Positions 48,728 to 57,521 of a stretch of 64,000 nucleotides of DNA are shown piece after piece. The notes beneath the pieces were generated by a model that saw only the letters and a list, made by a program, of their open reading frames with translations, made no database searches and was not told the origin of the DNA. This stretch comes from DASUBN01 sp050261675. Lineage in GTDB: Bacteria > Pseudomonadota > Gammaproteobacteria > Natronospirales > REEB76. A program made the position numbers and the translations under genes. Every line of letters starts with the position of its first letter. The stretch's first letter is position 1. The DNA is taken from positions 1-64,000 of the forward strand of contig JBLNDO010000030.1 in NCBI GenBank assembly GCA_050261675.1, read 5' to 3'.

Positions 48728-50743
48728 ATGGCGTTGGCCACCATGGTGGACCCGCGCGTGCCAAGCCGGGACGTGACCCGGCAGGTGCAGGCGGAACTCA
48801 CCAACCTGCTCTATCAGAACACCCGCGGGATGCACCTCGCGGGCCTCGCCGTCTCCCTCCTTCTGGTGATCATGTTCCGTGACAGCGCCCTGGACCGCCG
48901 CGTCCTGGAAGCCTGGTTCGCGTGCATGGCGGCCATCGAACTCGGCCGCGGACTCCTGAGCCGCCGCTTCCGCCACCGCAGCATCCCCCTGAACGACGCC
49001 CGTCCCTGGCGGCGGCGCTTCAATTCGGGTTCGCTGCTCTCGGCCCTCGGCTGGGGCGCGGCGGGCGTGTTCCTGTTCCCCGCCGGCGACGTGCCGCATC
49101 AGCTGTTCCTGACCATGGTCGTGCTCGGCGCCTGCGCCGTCACCCTGCCGGCGCTGTCGGCGGACCTGGTCTGCTACCTCAGCTTCCTGCTGCTCGCCGC
49201 CCTGCCCCTGTCCGCGCGGCTCATCGCCGCGGGCGGCGAGATCCCGCTCACGGCGGGCATCATGGCCTGCGTCGGCATCGTGCTCCTGGTGCGCATGGCC
49301 TTCGGGACGCACAAGCGGCTCGTGGAGCAACTCAACATCCGCTTCGCGGTAGCCGACATCGCCGAGGAACTGCGCATCGAGATGTCGGACCGGCGGCGCG
49401 CCGAGGAACAGCTCACCCAGCTCGCGAACTACGATCCGCTCACGGGCCTGCCGAACCGCACGCTCTTCGAACACAAGCTCGGGCGCGCCATCGCCCGCGC
49501 CCGCGGCGGCCAAGCGCAGATCTCGGTGCTGTTCGTGGACCTGGACCGGTTCAAGACCATCAACGACTCCCTCGGCCACAACATCGGCGACGAAGTGCTG
49601 AAGCGCGTGGCCCAGCGCCTGCAGCGCTCCGTGACCGAACGCGACACCGTGGCGCGGCTCTCGGGCGACGAGTTCATCATGCTCATCGAGGACGCCGAGG
49701 ACCGCGACGACCTCAACATGCTCGCCGAGCGCATCCTCCGGGTCATCGCCAAGCCCATGTTGCTCGGCGAGACCGAGCTGCGCATCACCGCCAGCATCGG
49801 CATCACCCTGCTCGCGGAAGACAGTCCGGACGTGAAGAGCCTGCTCGCCAACGCCGACACCGCGCTCTACCGTGCCAAGAAGCGCGGCCGCAACCGCGCC
49901 CAGTTCTTCACGCCCGACATGCATGAGGCGGCGATCCAGCGCCTGGGCCGCGAGGTGGAATTGCGCAAGGCGCTCAGACGCGACGAACTCAGACTCCACT
50001 ACCAGCCGCTCTACGACCTGCCGAGCGGACGGCTCACGGGCGTGGAGGCCCTGGTGCGCTGGCAGAGCCACGAGTTCGGCCTGGTCCCGCCCTCGGAATT
50101 CATCCCGCTCGCCGAGGAGACCGGCCTCATCATCCCGATCGGCGAGTGGGTGCTGCGCGTGGCCTGCCGCCAGGCGGTACACTGGCGCGCCATCTGCGGC
50201 GAGCATTTCCACATGGCGGTGAACCTCTCGGCGCGCCAGTTCACCCAGCCCGACCTCGCCGGCAGCATCGGCCGCATCCTGGGCGAGACCGGGCTCCCGC
50301 CCTCGGCGCTGCTCCTGGAGATCACCGAGAGCGTGACGCTTGCCAACGAGGAAGGGAACATGGAAGAGCTGCGCAAGCTGCGCGGCCTCGGCATCCGCCT
50401 CGCGCTCGACGACTTCGGCACCGGCAATTCCTCGCTCGGCTACCTGAAGCGCTTTCCCATCGAGGTGCTGAAACTCGACCAGAGCTTCGTGCGCGACGTG
50501 GCGCACAACCCGCAGGACGCCGCGGTGGCGCGCGCCACCATCCGCCTCGCCAACACCCTCGGCCTGCACGTGGTGGCGGAAGGCGTGGAGACCGAGGACC
50601 AACTCGAATGGCTGCAGCGCGAGAGCTGTGCACTCATCCAGGGCTACCTGTTCAGCGAGCCTCTGGACGTGGACGCCTGCGAGCACCTCCTACGGCAGGG
50701 CACCCACGTCATGCCCACCGTGGGCGGCACGTCGCTCAACTGA
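48728..50743 (+). CDS. Membrane-bound GGDEF-EAL protein
   Basis: 671 aa. About six spans (about 30-195), a coiled region, then GGDEF (about 230-395) and EAL (about 405-660). The GGDEF motif reads RLSGDEF (SGDEF), a variant often still active. The EAL domain keeps EALVRW, the glutamate of EITESV, DDFGTGNSSLGYL, KLDQSFV and GVET, so phosphodiesterase activity is expected. The usual outcome for such proteins is net breakdown of cyclic di-GMP, modulated by the GGDEF domain. gggag precedes the ATG. It is divergent from the diguanylate cyclase at 47234. Confidence 0.85.
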   Translation: MALATMVDPRVPSRDVTRQVQAELTNLLYQNTRGMHLAGLAVSLLLVIMFRDSALDRRVLEAWFACMAAIELGRGLLSRRFRHRSIPLNDARPWRRRFNSGSLLSALGWGAAGVFLFPAGDVPHQLFLTMVVLGACAVTLPALSADLVCYLSFLLLAALPLSARLIAAGGEIPLTAGIMACVGIVLLVRMAFGTHKRLVEQLNIRFAVADIAEELRIEMSDRRRAEEQLTQLANYDPLTGLPNRTLFEHKLGRAIARARGGQAQISVLFVDLDRFKTINDSLGHNIGDEVLKRVAQRLQRSVTERDTVARLSGDEFIMLIEDAEDRDDLNMLAERILRVIAKPMLLGETELRITASIGITLLAEDSPDVKSLLANADTALYRAKKRGRNRAQFFTPDMHEAAIQRLGREVELRKALRRDELRLHYQPLYDLPSGRLTGVEALVRWQSHEFGLVPPSEFIPLAEETGLIIPIGEWVLRVACRQAVHWRAICGEHFHMAVNLSARQFTQPDLAGSIGRILGETGLPPSALLLEITESVTLANEEGNMEELRKLRGLGIRLALDDFGTGNSSLGYLKRFPIEVLKLDQSFVRDVAHNPQDAAVARATIRLANTLGLHVVAEGVETEDQLEWLQRESCALIQGYLFSEPLDVDACEHLLRQGTHVMPTVGGTSLN

Positions 50744-50791
50744 CCTTATCTGCTACCATCCGCTGGGTGTTCCTCCGGCGACTGACCAGCC

Positions 50792-51397
50792 ATGTCCCAT
50801 GAACTCCTGCGGGATTACGGCTATGTGATGCTGTTCTGCGTGATGCTGGCGGAAAGCTTCGGCATCCCCGCCCCCGGGCAGACGCTCCTCATCGCCACCG
50901 CCCTGCTCGCTTCCCGCGGCGAACTCAACATCGCCGTGGTGCTCTTGGCCGCCTTCGTTGGCACCGCACTCGGCGGCGTCATCGGCTACGGCATCGGCAC
51001 CTACGGCGGCCGGAGCGTGATCCTGCGTTTCGGCCGCTACGTGCGCATCGGCAAGCCGGAACTCAAACGCCTCGAGAACTCCTTCACGCGTTACGGGATC
51101 GGCTTCGTGCTGTTCGCGCGTTTCTTCGAGGTGCTGCGGCAGCTGAACGGCATCGTCGCCGGCACCGTGGGCATGCCGCTGCGCGCCTTCCTGCTGTCCA
51201 ACTTGGCCGGGTCCGCCCTGTGGGTGGGCGTGTGGGGACTTGGAAGCTGGCGGCTGGGCAAGCAGATGGAGAGCTACTCCGATATCGCCCAGAAAGCCAG
51301 CGCGCTGGTGGTGGTGCTGGGGCTCCTGGTGCTGCTGACGCTGCTCGGCCTTTACATCAAGCACCATTGGCGCAAGCGTCGCGCGCGTGGGCACTAG
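50792..51397 (+). CDS. DedA family membrane protein
   Basis: 201 aa. The family features are clear: MLAESFGIPAPGQTLLIATA near the start (E....G.P.PG), GVIGYGIGTYGGRSVILRFG in the middle, and FARFFEVLRQLNGIVAGTVG with the conserved R...R.. motif. Four or five spans in the inner membrane. DedA proteins act as flippases for undecaprenyl phosphate or lipids, or support proton motive force-dependent processes. It follows the GGDEF-EAL gene by 48 bp. Confidence 0.85.
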   Translation: MSHELLRDYGYVMLFCVMLAESFGIPAPGQTLLIATALLASRGELNIAVVLLAAFVGTALGGVIGYGIGTYGGRSVILRFGRYVRIGKPELKRLENSFTRYGIGFVLFARFFEVLRQLNGIVAGTVGMPLRAFLLSNLAGSALWVGVWGLGSWRLGKQMESYSDIAQKASALVVVLGLLVLLTLLGLYIKHHWRKRRARGH

Positions 51398-51465
51398 CTC
51401 CGCCAAGACTTAGGCAGCCGTTCTGGACTATACTTCGACGAAACACATCCACTGGGGGGTGGATC

Positions 51466-51957
51466 ATGAAAAGACTCGTCTGGTTGATATTCATCCTGGC
51501 CTTCGCCGCCTGCAGCAAGGCCCCTGACGTCACCGTGCAGGGCGCGGCGCCCAACGCCAACGTGCAGGCCATCGTGGACGACGCCACCAAGATGCTCAAT
51601 ACCGCCTGCACCGGCCTTAACCAGTATGTCTACGACCTGGTGAAGAAAAGCTGGAGCGCCTCGGTGTCCAACAACGCCGGCAACAGCTTCAATTACCACA
51701 CCGAGCGCTGGGGCTGGACCAAGTGGGTGACCCTGAGCGTGCAGGTGAGCCCCAAGGCGAAGGACCTGCCCAAGGAATGGGACGCCCCAGGCAAGATCCT
51801 CACCTACGACATCGGCGGCGGGAAATACCCCGGCATCGCCACCCGCGACAAGCTCTCGCAGCTCATGTGCCGCTCCATGTCCGTGAGCAACAGCGTCGAG
51901 GACCCGGACAGCCACCTCGACTGGCCGGACGCGAGCGAAATCGACAAGCTGCCCTGA
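51466..51957 (+). CDS. Small lipoprotein of unknown function
   Basis: 163 aa. A signal peptide with lipobox AFAAC puts the lipidated Cys at about residue 16. The remainder (TKMLNTACTGLNQYVYDLVK; HTERWGWTKWVTLSVQVSPK; HLDWPDASEIDKLP) is mostly helix and strand, with two more Cys. No family recognised. A strong terminator follows. Confidence 0.6.
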   Translation: MKRLVWLIFILAFAACSKAPDVTVQGAAPNANVQAIVDDATKMLNTACTGLNQYVYDLVKKSWSASVSNNAGNSFNYHTERWGWTKWVTLSVQVSPKAKDLPKEWDAPGKILTYDIGGGKYPGIATRDKLSQLMCRSMSVSNSVEDPDSHLDWPDASEIDKLP

Positions 51958-51979
51958 ACGGCGGCAGATTCGGAAATCG

Positions 51980-52003
51980 GGCCGAGAGGCTTTCCTCTCG
52001 GCC
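51980..52003 (+). terminator. Intrinsic terminator after the lipoprotein gene
   Basis: A 10-bp stem (ggccgagagg / cctctcggcc), 4-nt loop cttt and a following run of six T's. Confidence 0.9.
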
Positions 52004-52062
52004 TTTTTTATCCCCGGCGCACGGTTTATCCTGAACCCCGTACCGGAATTACGCCGACCACC

Positions 52063-52872
52063 ATGACCGAAGAGCCGATACCGCCGAAACCGCCGCGCCG
52101 CCTCCTGTCCTCGGGCATGCCCGGGGCGGATTACGGCGTGTTCCTGCTGGCGGCGCCGCTCATCGGCATGGCGGCGCTCGTCATCACCGCCTTCGCCGCC
52201 CATTCCCTGAGCGGCTACTTCTGGTTACTGGCGCTCACCGCGTTCGTCACCGCGCTGCTCGCGGTGCTGGAGATCTTCCAGGCGCCGGCCGCCTGGGATT
52301 CGGGCAGTCCCGCAAGGCTCATGGGCCGTTGGGCCGCCGCCATCCTGTTTCTCTGGCCGGCCGGTTACCCCCTGTATCTCCGGGCTCGCAAGCAACTCAG
52401 GCTGGACGACTGGATGAAGGCGGCGGTGCTGGTGGAAATCCTTTTCCTAGCCGGTGCCGTGGGCGCCGCGGCCGTCACCGTCACGGGTTACGGCACGCCG
52501 CCGCCGGAGGCCGCTGCGGCCGAAGAAAAGGACGTGGGCCTGCTCACGGCCGACCGCCACTGGCTGCCGGACAAGGACGACATCGACATCGTGAAGACCG
52601 GGCACCTGGACACCTGCCCGCAGAAGACCCTCGACCGGGAGGTTTCGGGCTATTTCGAGACACCGCGCTGGGACGCCGGCGCCACCGCCGACGGGCTGGA
52701 TTTCGTGAACGCCAGCGGCATCGTCACTTACCAGGACAAGCCGGCGGTGGCTGTGCTGCAGTTCGTGATGAACAGGGACAAGAGCGGCTTCCGTTACCAG
52801 GCGTTCACCATCAACGGTGTGCCGCAACCGCTTTACGTGGCGGCGTTCACTTTAGCCCAGATGTGCGAATAG
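52063..52872 (+). CDS. Membrane protein with C-terminal periplasmic domain
   Basis: 269 aa. A proline-rich N-terminus is followed by four spans (about 22-45, 49-68, 85-103, 118-140). The last 125 residues form a soluble domain (DRHWLPDKDDIDIVKTGHLD; YFETPRWDAGATADGLDFVN; VAVLQFVMNRDKSGFRYQAF) ending AQMCE. The domain looks like a small beta-rich fold with two Cys. No family recognised. Its 3' end overlaps the convergent lysozyme-fold gene by 26 bp. Confidence 0.55.
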   Translation: MTEEPIPPKPPRRLLSSGMPGADYGVFLLAAPLIGMAALVITAFAAHSLSGYFWLLALTAFVTALLAVLEIFQAPAAWDSGSPARLMGRWAAAILFLWPAGYPLYLRARKQLRLDDWMKAAVLVEILFLAGAVGAAAVTVTGYGTPPPEAAAAEEKDVGLLTADRHWLPDKDDIDIVKTGHLDTCPQKTLDREVSGYFETPRWDAGATADGLDFVNASGIVTYQDKPAVAVLQFVMNRDKSGFRYQAFTINGVPQPLYVAAFTLAQMCE

Positions 52873-53449
52873 CCGCGGGCGCCTTCGCGGGCGCGGGCTC
52901 CACCCTCGTGAGCAGGTTCTGGGCCTCGTGCAGCCGGTGCCGGATCGAATTCAGGTAGGCGTCCTTCTCGATTTCCTGATCCGACATGGTGCGCGCGTGG
53001 TACGGCCCCTTGTTGTAGCAGACGACGCCGCGTTCCCAGGATGTCATGGTCTGCATGCAATAGGAAAGATAGCGGGCTGCGGTACGGATGTTGAAGGAAT
53101 CGTTGTGCTGCAGCTTGTGCGCGGTCACCGGCTCGCCGTTGACGAGCTTGGCCGCGGGCTTGCGCACCTGGCCGCAACCGTAGGAAGTCTTGTCCATGCC
53201 GCGTTTGTGCTGGCAGAGGCTCGATTCCTGGGCGAGCACCGCCGTGAGCGTGCGGGGAAAATCGTAGGACGCCGGCAGGGAATCGGCGTAATAGCTCGTA
53301 CCCACCACGGAGGCGTAAAGCACCGCCCAGTTCTGCTCGCGCGAGAGGGCATTCCCGGCGGGGGACGCGACGGCGGCGCTGCAGAAGACGAAGAGCGCGG
53401 CGGACGCCAGCGCCAGACAAACCTTCCGGATCAAACCCTGTTCTCCCAT
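52847..53449 (-). CDS. Secreted lytic transglycosylase-like (SLT/lysozyme-fold) protein
   Basis: 200 aa. A signal peptide (about 1-28, ending AVAS) precedes a lysozyme-like domain with the catalytic Glu in LTAVLAQESSLCQHKRGMDK and the adjoining YGCGQVR motif (SLT: ES.....S..GA.GLMQ). Two or more Cys flank these motifs. The C-terminal segment contains SWERGVVCYNKGPYHAR, matching the N...AYN.G region of transglycosylases. It should cut peptidoglycan. Not adjacent to secretion genes. Its AT-rich upstream region (53450-53542) holds a TATAAT and TTGACA with poor spacing. Confidence 0.7.
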   Translation of the reverse strand: MGEQGLIRKVCLALASAALFVFCSAAVASPAGNALSREQNWAVLYASVVGTSYYADSLPASYDFPRTLTAVLAQESSLCQHKRGMDKTSYGCGQVRKPAAKLVNGEPVTAHKLQHNDSFNIRTAARYLSYCMQTMTSWERGVVCYNKGPYHARTMSDQEIEKDAYLNSIRHRLHEAQNLLTRVEPAPAKAPAAIRTSGLK

Positions 53450-53542
53450 ACCTGATAGAAGCGCATCCGGGTGCTTCCAGTTGACATATTATACAAGTCG
53501 CTGATTTGTCAAACAAGCGGAAGCGGCGCTTTTGGCTGCGTT

Positions 53543-53809
53543 TCAGCGCAGCTGGCTGTCTTTGCTGCCGCGGCGATTGTAGAGGTTGTGGGTCTTCACC
53601 TGCTTGTCCGCTTCCACCTGGCAGGCGAGGCAGAGGCGTACCCCGGGCACGGCCCGGCGCCGCGCCTCGGGGATGTCGGCGCCGCACTCCGCACAGTGCT
53701 TGAGGCCCAGACCCGTGGGAATGCGGCGGCGCACGTTCTTGACGGCGTCCTTGATGGACGCGTCGATCTGCTCCTGCACCGCTCCGTCCTTCGCCCAACC
53801 CGTGGCCAT
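53543..53809 (-). CDS. DksA/TraR-type C4 zinc-finger protein
   Basis: 88 aa. The zinc finger is complete: CAECGADIPEARRRAVPGVR then LCLACQVEADKQ, with C..C...C..C, as in the small DksA-like YbiI group. The short N-terminal helix (about 5-28) lacks the long coiled-coil of DksA, so action like full DksA on RNA polymerase is doubtful. Transcribed alone, and divergent from the aldo-keto reductase gene. Confidence 0.85.
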   Translation of the reverse strand: MATGWAKDGAVQEQIDASIKDAVKNVRRRIPTGLGLKHCAECGADIPEARRRAVPGVRLCLACQVEADKQVKTHNLYNRRGSKDSQLR

Positions 53810-53911
53810 GCCCGACTCCGGTGATTACCGCGATGATTTTACGCCCATCGCGCTACCATGATAGCCGCAGCCCCGGCACGGGCCGCCACCTGGGGATTTG
53901 GAGAAAGCGCG

Positions 53912-54895
53912 ATGAAGAAACGCAAACTCGGCAGGAGCGGTCTGGAAGTCTCGGCCCTGGGCCTCGGCTGCATGGGCATGAGCTACGCCTACGGCCAGGC
54001 TCCGGACAAGAAGGAAATGGTGAAGCTGCTGCACCAGGCCTTCGAGCGGGGCGTGACCTTCTTCGATACCGCCGAAGCCTACGGCCCCTACACCAACGAG
54101 GAACTCCTGGGCGAGGCGCTCAAGCCCATCCGCGACAAGGTGGTGATCGCCACCAAATTCGGCTTCCGGGGCGGCGTGGCCCAGAACGGCACGGACAGCC
54201 GGCCTGAGAACATCCGGGCCGTGGCGGAGGCCGCCCTCAAACGCCTCCAGACCGGCGTGATCGACCTCTTCTACCAGCACCGCGTTGACCCGAACGTGCC
54301 CATCGAGGACGTGGCGGGCACCGTGAAGGACCTCATCCGCGAAGGCAAGGTGAGACATTTCGGCATGTCGGAGGCGGGCATCGCCACCCTGCGCCGCGCC
54401 CACGCGGTGCAGCCCGTCACGGCGCTGCAGAGCGAGTACTCGCTCTGGTGGCGGGAGCCTGAGAAGGAGGTATTGCCGGCGCTGGAGGAGCTCGGCATCG
54501 GTTTCGTGCCCTTCAGCCCGCTCGGGCGCGGCTTCCTCACGGGCAAGATGGACGCGAACACCCGCTTCGACAGCAAGGACTTCCGCAGCAACCTGCCGCG
54601 CTTCGCGCCCGAAGCGCTCAAGGCGAACCAGGTGCTGGTGGCATCGGTAGCAAATATCGCCGCCCGCCTCAAGAAAACCCCGGCCCAGGTCGCCCTCGCC
54701 TGGCTCCTGGCGCAGAAACCCTGGATCGTGCCCATCCCCGGCACTACCAAGCTGCACCGGTTGGAGGAGAACCTCGGGGCTACGGAGATCCAACTAAACG
54801 CCACGGACTTGGGCGAGATCGAGCGGGCCTTGGCCGGGGTGACGGTACAAGGCGCCCGTTATCCGGAACAGCTGCAGCGGACCGTGGGGCGCTGA
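53912..54895 (+). CDS. Aldo/keto reductase
   Basis: 327 aa. The catalytic tetrad is visible: Asp and Tyr in FFDTAEAYG, Lys in VVIATKFGF, and His in DLFYQHRVD. The NADPH-binding segment is in FVPFSPLGRGFLTG and WIVPIPGTTK near the end. It belongs to the larger AKR7/13-like group that begins KLGRSGLEVSALGLGCMGMS. Such enzymes reduce aldehydes and ketones. ggagaaa precedes the ATG; a longer frame to 53858 is not needed. The NADP-binding gene at 54899 starts 3 bp after it. Confidence 0.9.
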   Translation: MKKRKLGRSGLEVSALGLGCMGMSYAYGQAPDKKEMVKLLHQAFERGVTFFDTAEAYGPYTNEELLGEALKPIRDKVVIATKFGFRGGVAQNGTDSRPENIRAVAEAALKRLQTGVIDLFYQHRVDPNVPIEDVAGTVKDLIREGKVRHFGMSEAGIATLRRAHAVQPVTALQSEYSLWWREPEKEVLPALEELGIGFVPFSPLGRGFLTGKMDANTRFDSKDFRSNLPRFAPEALKANQVLVASVANIAARLKKTPAQVALAWLLAQKPWIVPIPGTTKLHRLEENLGATEIQLNATDLGEIERALAGVTVQGARYPEQLQRTVGR

Positions 54896-54898
54896 GCC

Positions 54899-55543
54899 GT
54901 GCGCATCGGCATCCTGGGCTCCGGATTGATGGGGGCCAAGCTCGGCACGCTTTTCGCCCGGGCCGGCCATGAGGTCATCTTCAGCTACGCCCGAAGTGAG
55001 CAGAAACTCAAGCGCCTCGCGCGTAAGGCAGGCCGCAAGGCACGGGCCGGGACGGTCCGGGAAACCGCTCGGGATGCGGACGCGGTTTTAATGGCGGTGC
55101 ATTGGTCACGGGTCCCGGACGTGCTGAGGCAAGCGGGCAGCCTCTCGGGGAAGCTGGTACTCAGCTGCTCCCTGCCCATGAACAAGGACAACACCGAATT
55201 GGTGATCGCCCACACTTCTTCGGGTGCCGAAGAACTGGCGAAGAAAATCCCCAAGGCCAAGGTGGTGGGCGCCTTCGGTACCGTGCCCAGCGAAGTGCTA
55301 TTCGATGTCTACGCCGCCCGGCGCAGGAAGAACCGCCCCAGCCTCGTCTACTACGGCGACGATAAGCGCGCCAAGAAACTCGCCGCCGGATTGATCCGCG
55401 AACTGGGCTTCGAACCGGTGGACGCGGGTTCGTTGAAAATCGCCCGCTACGTCGAGCCTTTCACCCTGCTCATCGCGCAGCTCGCCTATGAAGGCCGCGG
55501 CGGGGCGGAGCTGGCCTATCGCTTTGAACGCTTCGGGGATTGA
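54899..55543 (+). CDS. NpdG-like NADP-binding reductase (F420-dependent oxidoreductase family)
   Basis: 214 aa, from a GTG 3 bp after the reductase stop. A Rossmann fold begins MRIGILGSGLMGAKLGTLFA (GxGxxG-like), followed by an arginine in SYARSEQKL that would bind the NADP 2'-phosphate. The C-terminal half (KVVGAFGTVPSEVLFD; YYGDDKRAKKLAAGLIRELG; APLLAQLAYEGRGG-like) matches the NADP oxidoreductase, coenzyme F420-dependent family. Whether F420 is used is unknown; many proteobacterial members probably are not F420 enzymes. It is co-transcribed with the aldo-keto reductase. Confidence 0.75.
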   Translation: MRIGILGSGLMGAKLGTLFARAGHEVIFSYARSEQKLKRLARKAGRKARAGTVRETARDADAVLMAVHWSRVPDVLRQAGSLSGKLVLSCSLPMNKDNTELVIAHTSSGAEELAKKIPKAKVVGAFGTVPSEVLFDVYAARRRKNRPSLVYYGDDKRAKKLAAGLIRELGFEPVDAGSLKIARYVEPFTLLIAQLAYEGRGGAELAYRFERFGD

Positions 55544-55621
55544 GCGGCGCGGGCAGGCCGCATCTCAGCGCGGTTGTTTGTCAGATGCCTTCAAGAGGCC
55601 GGTGACACGCCAGTCCGGCGG

Positions 55622-56068
55622 CTAGCGTCCAACCAGGCGTCGCCAGCCTTGGGCCTGTGCCGGGCGCGGCTCGCCCGGGCCAAGGAGGGTATCGCCTTCG
55701 TCGCAAGGCCGGAAGAACACCACCACCGGAGGGTGCCCCGTGTCGTAGGTGGCGCTCCCGGCGTGGTGGTTCACGAGCGAAGGCACGCTCATCTCACTGT
55801 CCTCGGCGATGCGCTCCACCAGCGCTTGCGGGGCCACCTCCAAGTCCAGGGTCACGAGCCGGCCGTTGGAACGGAAGATCTTCACCGCCGTCACCTCCAC
55901 CAGTCTTTCCCGTTGGCGGCGCGAGAGGGAGGTTTTCTCGTCATAGGCATAAACCCGTTGGCCGACCTTCACGTCGGCCCCGTAAGGGCAGAACACGCAG
56001 CTTGCGCTGGTCACGTCCTGCACGTAGCTCGGCAGCCTTTGCTGCTTGCCCTGTTCCACTGCTGCCAT
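55622..56068 (-). CDS. Protein of unknown function with a CxxC motif
   Basis: 148 aa, no signal peptide. CVFCPYGADVK near the N-terminus and VVVFFRPCDEGD near the C-terminus include the only four Cys, so zinc binding is possible. The middle (QRERLVEVTAVKIFRSNGRLVTLDL) is beta-rich. aggaggt lies 5 nt before the ATG. Upstream lies a nested hairpin (56085-56133). No family recognised. It stands alone. Confidence 0.55.
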   Translation of the reverse strand: MAAVEQGKQQRLPSYVQDVTSASCVFCPYGADVKVGQRVYAYDEKTSLSRRQRERLVEVTAVKIFRSNGRLVTLDLEVAPQALVERIAEDSEMSVPSLVNHHAGSATYDTGHPPVVVFFRPCDEGDTLLGPGEPRPAQAQGWRRLVGR

Positions 56069-56084
56069 GATGACCTCCTGCTCG

Positions 56085-56133
56085 AATGCCCCAGTGGCCC
56101 GTAGTGGCCACTTTCCATAACGCTTGGGGCATT
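56085..56133 (-). other. Nested hairpin in the leader of the CxxC-protein gene
   Basis: Outer arms AATGCCCC (56085-56092) and GGGGCATT (56126-56133) are perfect 8-bp complements. Inside them AGTGGCC (56093-56099) and GGCCACT (56106-56112) form a second stem. It ends 5 bp from the ribosome-binding site of the minus-strand gene starting at 56068. It could be a leader structure or an operator. The remaining 140 bp up to 56276 show nothing else. Confidence 0.5.
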
Positions 56134-56276
56134 GTTATGAAAAATCAGCAGGCCAGGAATCAGGTGAAGCCCCGAACTGGTGCATAGGATTTACCCGATA
56201 TTTATGCAGCGACGTGCAACAAAGGGGGCAGCTGCGGGTCGGGACAGGCTTAAGGGGTCGTAGGGCGGCGGGTTCA

Positions 56277-56864
56277 TCAGCGCCGGGGCTTGGTCTTCTT
56301 GCTGCTGCGCGTCGGCGCCCCGGGACCCGCGCCGCCCTGCTCGGTTTTCATTTTCGGCCGGATCACCCATACCTGGTAGGCGATGGTGTCCCAGGCATTG
56401 TGGATACCGATGAAGAGCAGCACCAGGGCCGCGCCGCCGGCCCAGAACAGGGCGTCGCGCAGATGGGCCCCGGCGTCGAACGCCGAGATCCCGAGAGCCG
56501 CGTAGGCCCCGATCGGCAGCAGCGCGTGGAACAGCCAGTCCTCGAACACCGGTGCATAGGCGGTCTGGGTATACATGCGCCGGGTGACGAAGAACGTGTA
56601 CACCAGTCCCGCTACCCCCATCACGCCCCACAAGACCGCCGCGGACGCGATGGTTCCCCAGGGCATGCGCAGCAGCGCCGACAAAAGCAGCACGGCGCTG
56701 AAATGGATGATGGTGGGCGTGGCGAAGGCCGGGCCCGCCTCCGCCGCGCGGGCCGGCGGGTTTTCGGCGATGAGCGTCATCACCACGAACTGCAGGCCGA
56801 TGAGGGCTCCGGCGGCGGAGCCCACTATCACGTAGAAGCTGTCCCAGTCTGTCAGAGCGGACAT
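56277..56864 (-). CDS. Integral membrane protein of unknown function
   Basis: 195 aa, five spans (about 10-30, 53-71, 76-96, 115-135, 142-160). A cytoplasmic tail is rich in Lys/Arg (KTEQGGAGPGAPTRSSKKTK). The ATG at 56864 is chosen because the longer frame has no ribosome-binding site and adds a basic stretch. The N-terminus (ALTDWDSFYVIVGSAAGALI) resembles uncharacterised proteobacterial membrane proteins. Transcribed alone, with the tRNA-Phe region upstream. Confidence 0.6.
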   Translation of the reverse strand: MSALTDWDSFYVIVGSAAGALIGLQFVVMTLIAENPPARAAEAGPAFATPTIIHFSAVLLLSALLRMPWGTIASAAVLWGVMGVAGLVYTFFVTRRMYTQTAYAPVFEDWLFHALLPIGAYAALGISAFDAGAHLRDALFWAGGAALVLLFIGIHNAWDTIAYQVWVIRPKMKTEQGGAGPGAPTRSSKKTKPRR

Positions 56865-56930
56865 GGCATTGCCTGTTTCGGTGAGGGCTCTTAAACCTAA
56901 TCTAAAGAGTATGGGCCAAGCTTGCCGTTT

Positions 56931-57240
56931 GAACCACCGACGAAACAAATCGGTGTTCGATTCCGCCCAAACCCAAAGGCGAATTCCACGTTTGTCTGAA
57001 GCTTGGGTAGGTCACGCCATCCCTGGTGCTTTCCAGCCGCCCGCTACGCGGCACATCGTGTGCCGCTTGCGGTCCAGGGCCTACATACTTGTAGGCCCGT
57101 TCGCCGCATGCGGCGAACCCCGGCAGCGGCGTTCGACCCAGGAGTGGAATCACTGATTGGGTGTGGTTCGATTCCGCCTGTCAATTTTTTGATAGCGGCG
57201 AGAAACACTACAGGGGTAAGTATTGGACCCTTGAAGTGAG
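56931..57240. repeat. tRNA T-arm fragments and clustered perfect hairpins
   Basis: gaaccaccgac at 56931-56941 equals the plus-strand copy of the tRNA-Phe T arm at 57261-57271. cggtgttcgattccgccc at 56951-56968 (one base shorter than the tRNA) and gtggttcgattccgcc at 57163-57178 match the same arm in the opposite orientation. Between them are three perfect hairpins in a row: 57048-57066 (8-bp stem), 57077-57098 (8-bp stem) and 57100-57117 (18-bp palindrome). No protein is encoded. It looks like decayed attachment sites or tRNA remnants plus a REP-like cluster. Confidence 0.45.
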
Positions 57241-57316
<76 letters not shown>

Positions 57317-57521
57317 TCGCTAAAGACACAGCCCTCACCCATTGCCGCTACCTGGCCTTGAGGAGGTTTTTGACTTGCCCCGCCTCCGAAAAGCGGGAAA
57401 ACACGTAATAAATACGTCGAAGGGCGGGTATTAGACCGGCAGGGACAGCCGGGGTCAAGGGGTTTGGCTGTTTTTTGACTTCCCGCCCGTGCCGCCACTA
57501 CCCTGCCTTGAGGAGCTGCGC

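Noticed and set aside
57040..57120. CRISPR array or phage attachment site with integrase
   Set aside because: The hairpins are not regularly spaced direct repeats, and no integrase, cas or phage gene is nearby.
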